DNA of 64,000 nt from Massilia aurea (GTDB taxonomy: Bacteria; Pseudomonadota; Gammaproteobacteria; Burkholderiales; Burkholderiaceae_D), in NCBI RefSeq assembly GCF_024753205.1, contig NZ_JANUGZ010000002.1, positions 310,001 through 374,000 on the forward strand, written 5' to 3'. The notes beneath the pieces were generated by a model. That model had not been told where the DNA came from. It ran no database searches and was given only the letters and a program-made list of their open reading frames with translations. Shown here one piece after another: positions 25,396 to 34,429 of the stretch (position 1 is the stretch's first letter; each line of letters starts with the position of its first letter). The position numbers and the translations under genes are program-made.

Positions 25396-26567
25396 TCAGT
25401 TGCTCCATTATCGGGTGCCGGTCGCTGTTGCGAGGCCGGGTTCAGCGGGTCCATCTCGGCAGGTACTTTCAACCTGGTCGGGCGATCCGGATAGTCGCCC
25501 TCGCCTTTCTTGTAGGCCCGCAGCTGGTACACGTAGGCCAGCACTTCCGCCACCGCCGAGTACAGCTTTTCCGGAATCTCTTCATCGATCTCGGTGTGCT
25601 TGAACAGGGCGCGGGCCAGGGCCGGGGCTTCGAGCATCGGCACCTTGTTCTCGGCGCCCATTTCGCGGATCTTGGCCGCGACGTCATCGACGCCCTTGGC
25701 CACCACCCGCGGTGCTCCCTTGCCATCCGCGTACTTCAGTGCGACTGCATAATGCGTCGGATTCGTAACGATCACATCAGCAGTAGGGACATTTTGCATC
25801 ATCCGGCCCCGGGCCATTTCGCGCTGCATCTGCCGAATCTTCCCCTTAATCTGAGGATTGCCGTCCGATTCCTTCGATTCCTGGATCATTTCCTGGCGCG
25901 TCATTTTCAGTTTGTCTTTCCAATGCCACAACTGATATGGTCCATCAATGAGAGCAATCACCCCCAGCGCGCCGGTGATGAACAGGAACGAGCGGCCAAT
26001 CATGTCGCCGACGTGAGCACTGCTTTCATTGAGCGGCTCGACCGCAAGGCCCAGCATCGCCTCTTTCTGGCCGCTGACGACGATCCAGGCCACCACGCCG
26101 ATGACGATCGTCTTGATGATGGCTTTGAGCAGCTCGACCAGCGCGTTCTTGGAGAACATATTGCCGATACCCTTGATCGGGTTGAGCTTGCCGAAGTTGG
26201 GCATGAATGCCTTCGCCGAAAACAGCCAGCCGCCGATCAGCATCGGCGAGATCAAGGCGATGAGCATGACTGCGCCGGCAATCGGCAGGCACGCCAGCAT
26301 GACGCTGACGATGTCGTTAAGGATGCGTTCGAGCAAGATATTGGGATTGAAGATCTGCTCGCGGTCGAGCGTGAGACCGGACTTCAGCGAGGTCGCCAGC
26401 CTGCCCACGAGCATGCCGCCAAAGGCCCACAGGCAGGCGCCGGCCGTCATCAGGACCGTGAACGTCGCCAGCTCGCGCGATCGGGGAACGTCGCCTTCTT
26501 CGCGCGCTTTCTCGATCTTTCTGGGCGATGCGTCTTCGGTCTTTTCTGCGTCGCTATCATCCGACAT
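25392..26567 (-). CDS. flhB: Flagellar type III export switch protein FlhB
   Basis: 391 residues. It opens with the charged family start (EKTEDASPRKIEKAREEGDVPRSRE), has four membrane helices, and carries the autocleavage site in VIVTNPTHYAVALKY. The C-terminal cytoplasmic domain includes APRVVAKGVDD and PMLEAPALARALF, then a longer tail (about 40 residues past the usual domain end). FlhB switches export from rod-hook to filament substrates. It is the first gene of this flagellar block on the minus strand. Confidence 0.97.
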   Translation of the reverse strand: MSDDSDAEKTEDASPRKIEKAREEGDVPRSRELATFTVLMTAGACLWAFGGMLVGRLATSLKSGLTLDREQIFNPNILLERILNDIVSVMLACLPIAGAVMLIALISPMLIGGWLFSAKAFMPNFGKLNPIKGIGNMFSKNALVELLKAIIKTIVIGVVAWIVVSGQKEAMLGLAVEPLNESSAHVGDMIGRSFLFITGALGVIALIDGPYQLWHWKDKLKMTRQEMIQESKESDGNPQIKGKIRQMQREMARGRMMQNVPTADVIVTNPTHYAVALKYADGKGAPRVVAKGVDDVAAKIREMGAENKVPMLEAPALARALFKHTEIDEEIPEKLYSAVAEVLAYVYQLRAYKKGEGDYPDRPTRLKVPAEMDPLNPASQQRPAPDNGATE

Positions 26568-26731
26568 GGTGCCCCCGCTCGATTGCTCTTGAATGTCTCG
26601 CCCGCGCGTTGGTACGCGCGAGCGAGATTATCGCTGAAATTGCCGTGCGGACAAGTCGAGAACAAGCAGGGAAACCCGCCCCAGTTCAGAGACGGCATCG
26701 CGCGGACTGCGGGCTACAGACTGCGGGGAGA

Positions 26732-28033
26732 TTACATGCGGCGGCGCGCGAGGACCGGCGCTGCTTGCTTGTGGCCGTGATCGGCCAGGGTGCCAGGCTG
26801 GTTGGCGCCCGATGGATTGGCGATGCGGGCAGCAACCAGGCCGGACGTGGCGCTCTGGCCATTGCTGCCGGTGTTGATGAGGGGTTTGACTGCCGCTGGC
26901 TTGACGGCAACGGCAGCTGCCTGCGGCGAGGTAGCGTTGGGCATGACGATCGGTGCATGATGGCGACGGGCGCGCCAGGCCAGGACAACCAGTGCATACA
27001 CACCCAGATACAACGCAAAACTGGCCAGTGCGCCCTGCACCAGCACCTCCGGGTCACCCGCATAATTGACGGCGAGCGCCGCCGGCACCAGAGCAATGCC
27101 CCATGACACTGGCGAAACGAAGGCGTTACGCAGCGGCGGTGGCAGCATGCGCAGGTAGCGCGCGGTAATTGCCGTCTTGACCAGGCTATGCAGGTGCCAG
27201 CTGTCCGGATGGCCGGGATGGCGGCGGCACCACAGGCGGCGCATGATCGTGAAGACCGTTTCAAATACCGGGTAGGCGCAGGCCAGCAGCGGCGCCCAGG
27301 CCGACACTGATGGATTGCGGTAGACCAGCATCACCGACAACCAGGCCAGCAGGAAGCCAAGCAGGTAGGCGCCGCCATCCCCAAGAAACAGTTTGCCTAA
27401 CGGGAAATTAACGACGAAAAAGCCCGCAGTCACGGCGCAGATCACGAAGCACAACTGCGCCAGGTGAATGTCGCCAGCGCCCAGAGCGATCAGGCCCAGC
27501 GTGCCCAACCCGATGATGACCGTGCCGCTGGCAAGGCCATTGAAACCATCGATGATATTGACGGCATTGGCCACGCCGCCAACGGCAAACGCGGTAAACA
27601 GCACCGAGAACGGGAGCCAGCCGAGCATGCCGTCAAGCAGTGGCAAGCCGGTGTGCTGCAACGTGACGTCCGTGAGGAGCCAGCACACCACGCCACTGCC
27701 GATGGTAGCGAGCAGGCGGGTGCGTACGGAAACCGTGCGGGTCAGGTCTTCAGCAAGGCCGAAGACGAAGGCAGGCAGCGAAGCAAGGAGAACTGGCAGC
27801 AGCAAATCGCGCTGCGCTTGCGGCAAGACGCCCAGCGCCAGCCACAGGCCGGTCATGATCGCGGCGCCGCCGATACGTGGAGTTGGGGTGATATGGAATT
27901 TCTGTACACCACGCGTTGCATCAAGCGAGTAGCGCCCGTGCCAGCGTGTGGTGAGCACGAGCAGAAGCGATACGATCAGCGATGTGGCGAAGCCGATTTC
28001 GATGCCGGCTAGTGACAGGTTATAGAGACTCAT
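26732..28033 (-). CDS. WecA/MraY-family glycosyl-1-phosphate transferase
   Basis: 433 residues, multi-pass membrane protein of glycosyltransferase family 4, the family that moves a sugar-1-phosphate onto undecaprenyl phosphate. Motifs: FHITPTPRIGGAA, FGLAEDLTRTVS, NAVNIIDGFNGLASG (DD-type catalytic loop), FLGDGGAYLLGF and the histidine loop WCRRHPGHPDSWHLHSL. A signal-like start is followed by about ten helices; the last 70 residues are a soluble Ala/Pro-rich tail that WecA lacks. No O-antigen or capsule cluster is visible in the window, so its product is unknown. Confidence 0.88.
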   Translation of the reverse strand: MSLYNLSLAGIEIGFATSLIVSLLLVLTTRWHGRYSLDATRGVQKFHITPTPRIGGAAIMTGLWLALGVLPQAQRDLLLPVLLASLPAFVFGLAEDLTRTVSVRTRLLATIGSGVVCWLLTDVTLQHTGLPLLDGMLGWLPFSVLFTAFAVGGVANAVNIIDGFNGLASGTVIIGLGTLGLIALGAGDIHLAQLCFVICAVTAGFFVVNFPLGKLFLGDGGAYLLGFLLAWLSVMLVYRNPSVSAWAPLLACAYPVFETVFTIMRRLWCRRHPGHPDSWHLHSLVKTAITARYLRMLPPPLRNAFVSPVSWGIALVPAALAVNYAGDPEVLVQGALASFALYLGVYALVVLAWRARRHHAPIVMPNATSPQAAAVAVKPAAVKPLINTGSNGQSATSGLVAARIANPSGANQPGTLADHGHKQAAPVLARRRM

Positions 28034-28383
28034 AGAACCACTTTGTTAACTCGTCAATTCTATCGCATTTTGTGTCATTTTTATTCGCCAGTCGTGCCGA
28101 TGTGGCTTTCTTGCGTAATTTCACACTCGATTAATAGTGTCATGCAAGCCATTGATTTGCAAAGGCTTATTGAATGATACTACGTATATTGCGGCGCAAC
28201 AATCAATAGTAAAGATACTTCTCTTACCATTTCTCCACAAATTGTTACACTTTCTCTTCGTGACATTTAGATAGATTCATTTCCTATTACCCAATCGGGG
28301 AGAATCACTGGGTAAGGACATTAATCGCACGAACGTTCTACCCGACCGTTCTGTTATGTCCGGACGCCTTGCATGTTGCAAGT
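28034..28383. other. AT-rich intergenic region upstream of the transferase gene
   Basis: About 350 bp, clearly poorer in GC than its surroundings. It contains the promoter region of the minus-strand WecA-like gene and the 3' end side of the FAH-family gene. A GAACGTTC palindrome occurs near 28,332. No gene or RNA was recognised. Confidence 0.4.
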
Positions 28384-29406
28384 TCAACGACCCGCGACCT
28401 CACATCGTCCGACCTTGAGCGTCTGCTCGATGGCCCCAAACAGCGATGCGCCCTTCTCGTCGAGCATCTCGATGCGCACCGTATCGCCAAAGCGCATGAA
28501 CGGCGTGACCGCGTCGCCGCCAGCGGCCATCTCGATCCAGCGCGCCTCGGCAAGGCTGGCGTAGCCCGGCGTGTGGCGCCGGGTTGCCCGGTTCGACACC
28601 ACGCCCGAGCCGACAACCGTCCCGGCCGTCACTGGCCGCGTCAGTGCCAGCACCGACAGCAGCTGCGCAAAATTGAACGTCATGTCCTCGCCCGCTTCGA
28701 GCGTGCCGACCGGATTGCCGTTGAAGCGCACGCGCAGCGGCAGCGCGGCCTTCCCCGCCACCCAGGCGTCGCCCAATTCGTCCGGGGTGACCGCCACTGG
28801 CGCAAAGGCCGTGGCCGGTTTCGCCTGCAGCAGGCCGAAACCCGCCGCCAGCGCATCCGCCGCCAGATTGCGCAGCGAAATGTCATTGGCCAGCAGCAGC
28901 AGGCGGATCTGGCCCAGCGCCGCATCGGGCGTCGCGCCCTGGCGCAGGTCGCCGCTGACGATGGCCAGTTCGGCGCCAAAGTCAATGCCCCATTCTTCGC
29001 GCGCCAGCACCAGATCCTGCGTGGGGCCGAGCAACCCATCGGCTGCGGCCTGGCGCAGCTGCGGCGCGTCGCGCCATGCGGACGGCAAGCTGCCGCCAAG
29101 TGCGCGTTGTTCCAGGTCGTGATGGTGCAAATAGGTGGCCCCGCACACGCGGGCACTCGCGCGCGGCAATGGCGCCATGCAACGGGTGGGGTCGAAGTCG
29201 AACGCGCGGCGCGCTTTGGCGTCGCCCTTGCCGTCGTTCAGTTGACGGTAAAGTGCATCGAGTTGCGGGGCGATGAAGACCCAGTCATCGAGCGCGGCGC
29301 GCAGACTCGGCGCGATGCCGTCGGCAATGTGGGCAGTGGACAGGTCGCGCGACACCACGGCCAGTTGGCCGTCGCGGGTGCCGTCGTCCAGCGAGGCAAG
29401 TTTCAT
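28384..29406 (-). CDS. Fumarylacetoacetate hydrolase (FAH) family protein
   Basis: 340 residues. The C-terminal catalytic region has the FAH-family markers: metal-ligand acid WGIDFGAELAIVSGD, LANDISLRN, QAKPATAFAPVAVTPDELG, FNFAQLLSVLALTRPVTAGTVVGSGVVSN and TPFMRFGDTVRIEML. The N-terminal part includes KLASLDDGTRDGQLAVVS and RVCGATYLHHHDLEQRA. Members cleave C-C bonds in aromatic catabolism or act as hydratases or decarboxylases; the exact substrate cannot be told. No partner catabolic gene is adjacent. Confidence 0.88.
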   Translation of the reverse strand: MKLASLDDGTRDGQLAVVSRDLSTAHIADGIAPSLRAALDDWVFIAPQLDALYRQLNDGKGDAKARRAFDFDPTRCMAPLPRASARVCGATYLHHHDLEQRALGGSLPSAWRDAPQLRQAAADGLLGPTQDLVLAREEWGIDFGAELAIVSGDLRQGATPDAALGQIRLLLLANDISLRNLAADALAAGFGLLQAKPATAFAPVAVTPDELGDAWVAGKAALPLRVRFNGNPVGTLEAGEDMTFNFAQLLSVLALTRPVTAGTVVGSGVVSNRATRRHTPGYASLAEARWIEMAAGGDAVTPFMRFGDTVRIEMLDEKGASLFGAIEQTLKVGRCEVAGR

Positions 29407-29461
29407 GGGCGGGCTCGAAGAATCAAGCCCGCCATTCTACGGTACGGCTGGTGTGAAGCGA

Positions 29462-30556
29462 TCAATACTTGACGATGACACCGACGCCCAGGCTGCGCTG
29501 GAAGTAGTTGTAGTCGATCATGCTCTGGCCATAGCCGGCGAACGCATTGACATAGCCCTTGATCGGGCCGACGAGCGGGAATGCCCAGCCGACCTGGACT
29601 GCACCCTTGTCGGTGCTGAAGTTACGGCGTACGAGGGCCGAGATTTCGTGGCCGCTACCCATGCGGTAATTACCCGCCAGCTCGAAGCGACCCATGTAAT
29701 CGGTGATATCCGGGTTGTTGTCGTCTTCCAGCGATTCATTGACCCGCTTCCAGAGCTTGGCGGTCATGGTCAGCGGACCACGTTCCAGGCCGACCTGGGC
29801 GTAGTAGCGGTTCCAGCTACGCGACAGGCTCGACGACTGGCCGTTCGACTGGTGCACGAAGCCCAGGTTCAGGAAACGCACATTGATGCCGGCCAGCGCG
29901 AAGTCCAGTGGCATGACAGCCATGATCTCCGGCTGGTAATTGGTTTCGCGGAACGGGCTCGATGCCTTGTGGTTGGCCGCCTGCCAGAACGAATTCTGGG
30001 TGTAGCCAAACCAGACGTCGATCGGTTGCTCAAACAGGGTCTCGACCAGTTTCATCTTCACGCTGAGCTGGAATTCCAGTTCGGCCTTCGACAAGCCTTC
30101 GGCATCCGGGTCGGTCGCCAGGAAGTCCGCATACGGCGCTTCGTTCGGGCGGTGGGTGCGGGTGGCGATCAGGTAGTTCGGGTGGTGCGGACGGAACTTG
30201 AACGCGCCGCGCTTGTCGCGCGGATCGAGTTCCCAATGGCTGCTCAGCGTGTATTCAGCGGCGGCCTGGACGGTTGGATCGACGGTGGCGGTGTGGTCGA
30301 CGGCGCTGTTCAGCGGTGCGTCGAACGCGCTCTGGGCGGCCACGGCCGGTGCGACGACCGGGGTCGATGCGGTGCTCGCGGCAGCGGCGCTGCCGGTGCT
30401 CGCAACGCGGTCAAAGCAGGCGAGGCGCTGGGCGCTGTCGAGGATCGGGGTGCATTCGGCCAGGGTGGCCGGCTGGCTCTGTGCCATGACTGGCAGCGCC
30501 AGCAGCAATGGAATCAGGGCGAGGGAATGGGAGAGGCTCGGTCGGTATGCGTACAT
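29462..30556 (-). CDS. pldA: Outer membrane phospholipase A (PldA family)
   Basis: 364 residues: a signal peptide (LALIPLLLALPVMAQ), a low-complexity Ala/Thr/Pro linker (about 50-95), then the beta-barrel. The catalytic signature is present in LGFVHQSNGQS (H235, S237) and SRSWNR (N249). The C-terminal residue pattern GVGVIVKY ends in an aromatic residue, as expected for BAM substrates. It hydrolyses phospholipids misplaced in the outer leaflet and usually acts as a calcium-dependent dimer. Confidence 0.93.
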   Translation of the reverse strand: MYAYRPSLSHSLALIPLLLALPVMAQSQPATLAECTPILDSAQRLACFDRVASTGSAAAASTASTPVVAPAVAAQSAFDAPLNSAVDHTATVDPTVQAAAEYTLSSHWELDPRDKRGAFKFRPHHPNYLIATRTHRPNEAPYADFLATDPDAEGLSKAELEFQLSVKMKLVETLFEQPIDVWFGYTQNSFWQAANHKASSPFRETNYQPEIMAVMPLDFALAGINVRFLNLGFVHQSNGQSSSLSRSWNRYYAQVGLERGPLTMTAKLWKRVNESLEDDNNPDITDYMGRFELAGNYRMGSGHEISALVRRNFSTDKGAVQVGWAFPLVGPIKGYVNAFAGYGQSMIDYNYFQRSLGVGVIVKY

Positions 30557-30710
30557 GGTTATTTTTCTGGAAAATTCATTCGTGCGACAACCGGTGCCCG
30601 GACGCCGTCGGAACGGAGTGTCGCGGAAATCGGCTGACTATGTCGCACGAATATTGTGGTTAAGCATGTTCCGTTGTGAAATTTCCACAACAGCATGCGG
30701 ATGTGGTATG

Positions 30711-31427
30711 TCAGCCAGGTACGAGCAGGTCGAGCTGTGCCTGATCAAGGAAGCACCACTCGCCTTCTTCGAGTCCCAGCGCGGCCAGCGTCAAGCCCCC
30801 GATCTGGGCCCGGTGCAGCGCGCTGCAGTGATTCTCGGCAGCGGCCAGCATGCGCTTGACCTGGTGGTATTTGCCCTGCTCCAGCACGATCTCGATGGAT
30901 TGTTCACCCAGCTTGACGCACGACACCGCCTTCAATGGCGCCGGCTCGTCGTGCAACTGCACGCCAGCGAGCAGCCTGGCGACGAGTTCCTCGGTCACGG
31001 GCTCGGCCGTGGTGGCGTGGTACACCTTCGGCACGTGGCGCTTGGGCGACGATTGCGCATGGATGAACGGGCCGTCGTCCGACATCAGGAGCAGACCGGT
31101 CGTGTCATGATCGAGTCGGCCAACCGGCTGCACATCGCGCCAGGTAAATTGCTCTGGCAACAGGGTCAGCACGCCCGGATGGTGGCTCGGCTTGCGCGAG
31201 CATTCGAAGTTGGCCGGCTTGTACAGCGCAATATAGACATGCTCGCGGTACGCCCACTCCTCATCGAACACGGTCAGCACCAGGCCGTCGGTCTCGAAGG
31301 TGGCCTTGAAGTTATCGGCAACCTCGCCATTGATGGTGACGTCGCCATCCTCGATCAGGGCGCGGCAGTACTTGCGGGTGCCGAATCCCTGCGATTGCAG
31401 GATGCGGTCTAGGGACAATTTACTCAT
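30711..31427 (-). CDS. rsuA: 16S rRNA pseudouridine synthase RsuA-like
   Basis: 238 residues from ATG 31427 (MSKLSLDRILQSQGFGTRKYCRALI), preferred over an upstream start at 31499. An S4 RNA-binding domain (about 3-60) precedes the synthase domain with the catalytic aspartate in VGRLDHDTTGLLL and the later IVLEQGKYHQVKRMLAAAENH, both typical of the RsuA/RluB/E/F family. RsuA modifies position 516 of 16S rRNA (E. coli numbering); a RluE/F-like specificity cannot be ruled out. Confidence 0.9.
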   Translation of the reverse strand: MSKLSLDRILQSQGFGTRKYCRALIEDGDVTINGEVADNFKATFETDGLVLTVFDEEWAYREHVYIALYKPANFECSRKPSHHPGVLTLLPEQFTWRDVQPVGRLDHDTTGLLLMSDDGPFIHAQSSPKRHVPKVYHATTAEPVTEELVARLLAGVQLHDEPAPLKAVSCVKLGEQSIEIVLEQGKYHQVKRMLAAAENHCSALHRAQIGGLTLAALGLEEGEWCFLDQAQLDLLVPG

Positions 31428-31641
31428 GGGGCGAGACTTTACCAGAACAGGTTCGGCGGGAACAGGCTGACAGCGAGGGCAATGTTTTTTAGTCAACATG
31501 CATGCCGCGATTCATTTGAGCAGCGTCAAGTCTGCAGAAATTCTTATTGATAGACTTCAACATGTTAGGAATCCGCCTAACGACCCTGATGGTTGTTTGC
31601 CATACATCAAGGTGCAATTCCGTCAGAGAACAGGACTGAAC

Positions 31642-32052
31642 GTGAACGATGATCTCGATCCCTGCTACGAAAAGCTTTCCCCGCATGAAGTGCATTGCGC
31701 GCGCCAACGCCTTGCACGAGCCCATGCGGCGCTTTTTCCCACGCTGATGGCATTGTCGCGCTGGAGCAGCGGCGCCCGTCCCTTGCCGCATCACGACCAG
31801 TTCCGGCTGCGCGCCGCGTGGTTTGCACGCGTCGGCGGGGACCATCAGGACTGGCTCGAACGCGGCGGCTTTGCCCAGCATGACGATTTGCCACCATTAC
31901 GCCAGCCCACCATGTGGCACCCGCCGCGCCTCTTGTCGCCCGGGGCGCCCCAGGCAGATAACAGCGTGCCCGACCACTGCAACGACAACGAACTGCACCA
32001 CCCGTCACGCCGCACCGCCCGCGATGACGACGCCGCCAGTGCGGCAGCCTGA
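31642..32052 (+). CDS. Possible small hypothetical protein
   Basis: A 136-residue reading from GTG 31642: VNDDLDPCYEKLSPHEVHCARQRL, then ALFPTLMALSRWSSGARPLPHHDQFRLRAAWFARVGGDHQDWLE. The first 90 residues look protein-like, with a regular helix pattern, but the tail is low-quality (HHPSRRTARDDD). No ribosome site is clear, and an overlapping minus-strand frame (31489-31881) is also open. It is not recognised and may not be real. Confidence 0.35.
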   Translation: MNDDLDPCYEKLSPHEVHCARQRLARAHAALFPTLMALSRWSSGARPLPHHDQFRLRAAWFARVGGDHQDWLERGGFAQHDDLPPLRQPTMWHPPRLLSPGAPQADNSVPDHCNDNELHHPSRRTARDDDAASAAA

Positions 32053-32139
32053 TCAGGCCTTGAAACGCCCGTCACGGCAGCGCCAGCCGCACTCCCTGTC
32101 CACCAAAAAAAACACGACCGCCTGGCCGGCAGACGTAGG

Positions 32140-32242
32140 GTGGGCGACTGCGCCGCCCACGCGTTCAAACCAAGCGTGCTCCGTGATAAGCGAACGTGCG
32201 TTGAACGCGTGGGCGGGAAGACCCGCCCACGCGTTCAACGCA
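32140..32242. repeat. Cluster of inverted repeats built on CGCCCACGCGTTCAA
   Basis: The 15-mer CGCCCACGCGTTCAA occurs directly at 32154-32168 and 32224-32238 and inverted at 32201-32215. The last two form a perfect 21-bp inverted repeat (32197-32217 and 32222-32242) with a 4-base loop. The first copy forms a smaller hairpin with GTGGGCG at 32140. The layout is that of REP-like dispersed palindromes. Confidence 0.85.
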
Positions 32243-32290
32243 TGCAAAAACAAGTTGGACGCATCGACGCATATTGCTCCCCCCAAAAGA

Positions 32291-32314
32291 AAACGACGGC
32301 CTGAGCCGTCGTTT
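32291..32314 (-). terminator. Rho-independent terminator downstream of sppA
   Basis: AAACGACGGC-ctga-GCCGTCGTTT is a perfect 10-bp stem. On the minus strand it is followed by a T-rich run (TTTTCTTTT), so it could end transcripts coming from sppA, whose stop is about 200 bp upstream on that strand. Confidence 0.65.
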
Positions 32315-32511
32315 CCATTCCCGCTGCGCGCATGCACGTGCCCGGGACAGTCTTACCGCGAGGAATAAAAATTCTCTCGAAAACCGCACAGGAGTGCGGT
32401 CGCCAGCGTTCACCGTCCGGGATCAATGGGCAAGCAGCTTGACTGATCCACCGCAGCGTCGGCCACCGTTTCACTATAGCCGCATATCCTCTGGTTTCAA
32501 GGACAACATGC

Positions 32512-33513
32512 TCAGCGTAATTTGGGCACGGCGCTGTGATACGCCGCCCGAACGGCGCTTTCACCCACCGACGCCCCAAATTTCTTCAGCACCCGTTCCG
32601 GCAAGCCTTCGTGCGCCGTGTAATCGACGATGTCTTCGGCCTTGACAATGTCGCGCGCCACGGTGTCGACCGTGCCAAAGGCATCGGCCAGGCCCATGTC
32701 GATGGCGCGTGCACCGGTCCAGTACAGGCCCGAGAACGTCTCGGGCGTTTCTTTCAGGCGCTTGCCGCGCCCGGCGCGCACCACCGAGATGAATTGCTGG
32801 TGGATTTCGTTGAGCATCTCCTGGGCATGTTCGCGGTGTTTTTCCGATTGCGGGCTGAACGGATCGAGAAACCCCTTGTTCTCGCCGGCCGTCAGCAGGC
32901 GGCGCTCGACCCCCAGCTTTTCCATTGTGCCGGTAAAGCCGAAGCTGTCCATCAGCACGCCGACCGAGCCGACGATCGAGGCCTTGTTGACGTAAATACG
33001 GTCGGCGGCCGAGGCGATGTAGTAGCCGCCCGAGGCGCAGATCTCGTCGACGACAACGTACAGCGGCTTGTCGGGATAGCCGCGCTTGAGGCGCTGGATT
33101 TCGTCGACGATGATGCCGGCCTGCACCGGGCTGCCGCCCGGGCTGTCGATGCGCAGCACGACGGCGGCCGAGCCGGGATCGGAAAACGCCTTGTTCAGCG
33201 ACGGGATCACGGTGTCGGCCGCGCCGCTGCCTTCGGCTTCGATCTCGCCGTTGATTTCGATCAGCGCGGTGTGGCGGCCGAGGTTTTCGGTGTCGCCGCT
33301 GGCGAAGTTGAAGTCGTAGTAGGCCCACAGGGCCAGCAACGCCACGGTCAGGAAGCCGAGCTTGAAGAAGATGCTCCAGCGGCGCGCAGAGCGGCGCTCC
33401 TGGACAGTGGCAAATACCAGTTTCTCGAGCGTGTCGCGCTCCCAGTTGCTCATCGTCGGATTCGACGCGAGCCGGCTGTCGCCAGGTTGGTCAATGCTCG
33501 TATGGTCACTCAT
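32512..33513 (-). CDS. sppA: S49-family signal peptide peptidase (SppA)
   Basis: 333 residues, the short single-domain type. One membrane helix near residue 47-66 (FFKLGFLTVALLALWAYY) anchors it, with the protease domain outside the cytoplasm. The serine nucleophile lies in ICASGGYYIASAADRI and the lysine base in the KGFLDPFSPQ region; VLRIDSPGGSPVQAG and NKASIVGSVGVL are family marks. It clears cleaved signal peptides from the inner membrane. In other betaproteobacteria a Rieske gene often sits between sppA and the HAD gene; I do not find one here. Confidence 0.94.
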   Translation of the reverse strand: MSDHTSIDQPGDSRLASNPTMSNWERDTLEKLVFATVQERRSARRWSIFFKLGFLTVALLALWAYYDFNFASGDTENLGRHTALIEINGEIEAEGSGAADTVIPSLNKAFSDPGSAAVVLRIDSPGGSPVQAGIIVDEIQRLKRGYPDKPLYVVVDEICASGGYYIASAADRIYVNKASIVGSVGVLMDSFGFTGTMEKLGVERRLLTAGENKGFLDPFSPQSEKHREHAQEMLNEIHQQFISVVRAGRGKRLKETPETFSGLYWTGARAIDMGLADAFGTVDTVARDIVKAEDIVDYTAHEGLPERVLKKFGASVGESAVRAAYHSAVPKLR

Positions 33514-33544
33514 AAAGTCGGAAGGTGGACGACGAAACGCCGTC

Positions 33545-33565
33545 CCCGCGCGTCACGCGCGGGGC
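33545..33565. repeat. GC-rich hairpin in the sppA leader
   Basis: CCCCGCGCG-tca-CGCGCGGGG is a perfect 9-bp stem 32 bp upstream of the sppA ATG. It lacks a T-run, so it is either a processing or attenuation element or simply structure between the HAD and sppA genes. Confidence 0.6.
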
Positions 33566-33679
33566 TGTTCGTGCGGCAATCAGTATATCGTGCCAGCGCC
33601 GTCGCGTACGGTCGGCAAAACCACCCGTACACTGCGGGCCTGCAGCTGGCCCGTGCTTGGCGTACCTGTCGACCGGACT

Positions 33680-34339
33680 TCAGGCGTGCTCGAGAAGCCA
33701 GTCATGCAGCTCAGGGATGTTCCTGGCAGAGAACAATGGCTGGCAGGCGTGGAGCTGGCTGACCGGATGGGCGCCGAACTCGACTGCGATACCGGCGGCG
33801 CCGGCATTGGTGGCCATTAACAAATCGTGTGTTGTGTCGCCGATCATCACCGTCCGCCGCAAATCCTGGCCAAGCTCGCGTGTCAGTTCCTGCAGCATCG
33901 CCGGGTGCGGCTTGGAGAATGTCTCATCGGCGCAACGTGTTGCATCGAAGATCGACAGCAGCCCGGTCGCATTGAGCGCGCGGTTCAGACCAACCCGGCT
34001 CTTGCCCGTGGCCACGGCCAAAAAGTAACCTTCGTTCGACAACGCACTGAGCATCTCGGGCACGCCTTTGAACAGCACCAACTGGTGGTCCTTGGTCAGG
34101 AAATGGTGCCGGTAGCGCTCGACCATGCGTGGATACAGCGCCGGCTGGATGTCGGGCATCACCGCCTGCATCGCTTCGGCCAGGCCGAGGCCGATGACGT
34201 GCGCGGCCGACGAGTCGGTCGGCACCGGCAAGCCCAGGTCGCGCGCCGCCGCCTGGATGCACTTGACGATGGCGGCAGTACTGTCCATCAAGGTGCCGTC
34301 CCAATCGAAGACGATCAGGTCGAATTGTTTTCTAGCCAT
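33680..34339 (-). CDS. HAD-family hydrolase, phosphoglycolate phosphatase-like
   Basis: 219 residues from ATG 34339 (an upstream TTG at 34354 is also in frame). HAD motifs are complete: nucleophile VFDWDGTLMDS, VATGKSR (motif II), the lysine in SKPHPAML, and IGDTTHDLLMATNAG (motif IV). The cap domain lies between motifs I and II. In related bacteria this gene stands next to rluC, as here, and it probably removes phosphate from a small metabolite. Confidence 0.9.
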   Translation of the reverse strand: MARKQFDLIVFDWDGTLMDSTAAIVKCIQAAARDLGLPVPTDSSAAHVIGLGLAEAMQAVMPDIQPALYPRMVERYRHHFLTKDHQLVLFKGVPEMLSALSNEGYFLAVATGKSRVGLNRALNATGLLSIFDATRCADETFSKPHPAMLQELTRELGQDLRRTVMIGDTTHDLLMATNAGAAGIAVEFGAHPVSQLHACQPLFSARNIPELHDWLLEHA

Positions 34340-34429
34340 AATTAGTGGCGGCAAGGCCGCCGGTCCCCTGTTGTTTTTTATTGGTGCGCTGTCGTACTTG
34401 CGCGATTGGTTGCTGTGCGCCTGATGGTG

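Noticed and set aside
23200..25494. A 764-residue plus-strand frame opposite flhA
   Set aside because: It is histidine-, arginine- and glutamine-rich with no motif, and mirrors the codon pattern of flhA; a GC-rich antisense shadow.
31489..31881. Minus-strand frame after the rsuA start
   Set aside because: No ribosome site, mixed-composition sequence; it overlaps the slightly better plus-strand frame, itself kept at low confidence.
33514..33679. A Rieske iron-sulphur gene expected between the HAD gene and sppA
   Set aside because: No CxH...CxxH pattern is present in any frame of this 166-bp gap.
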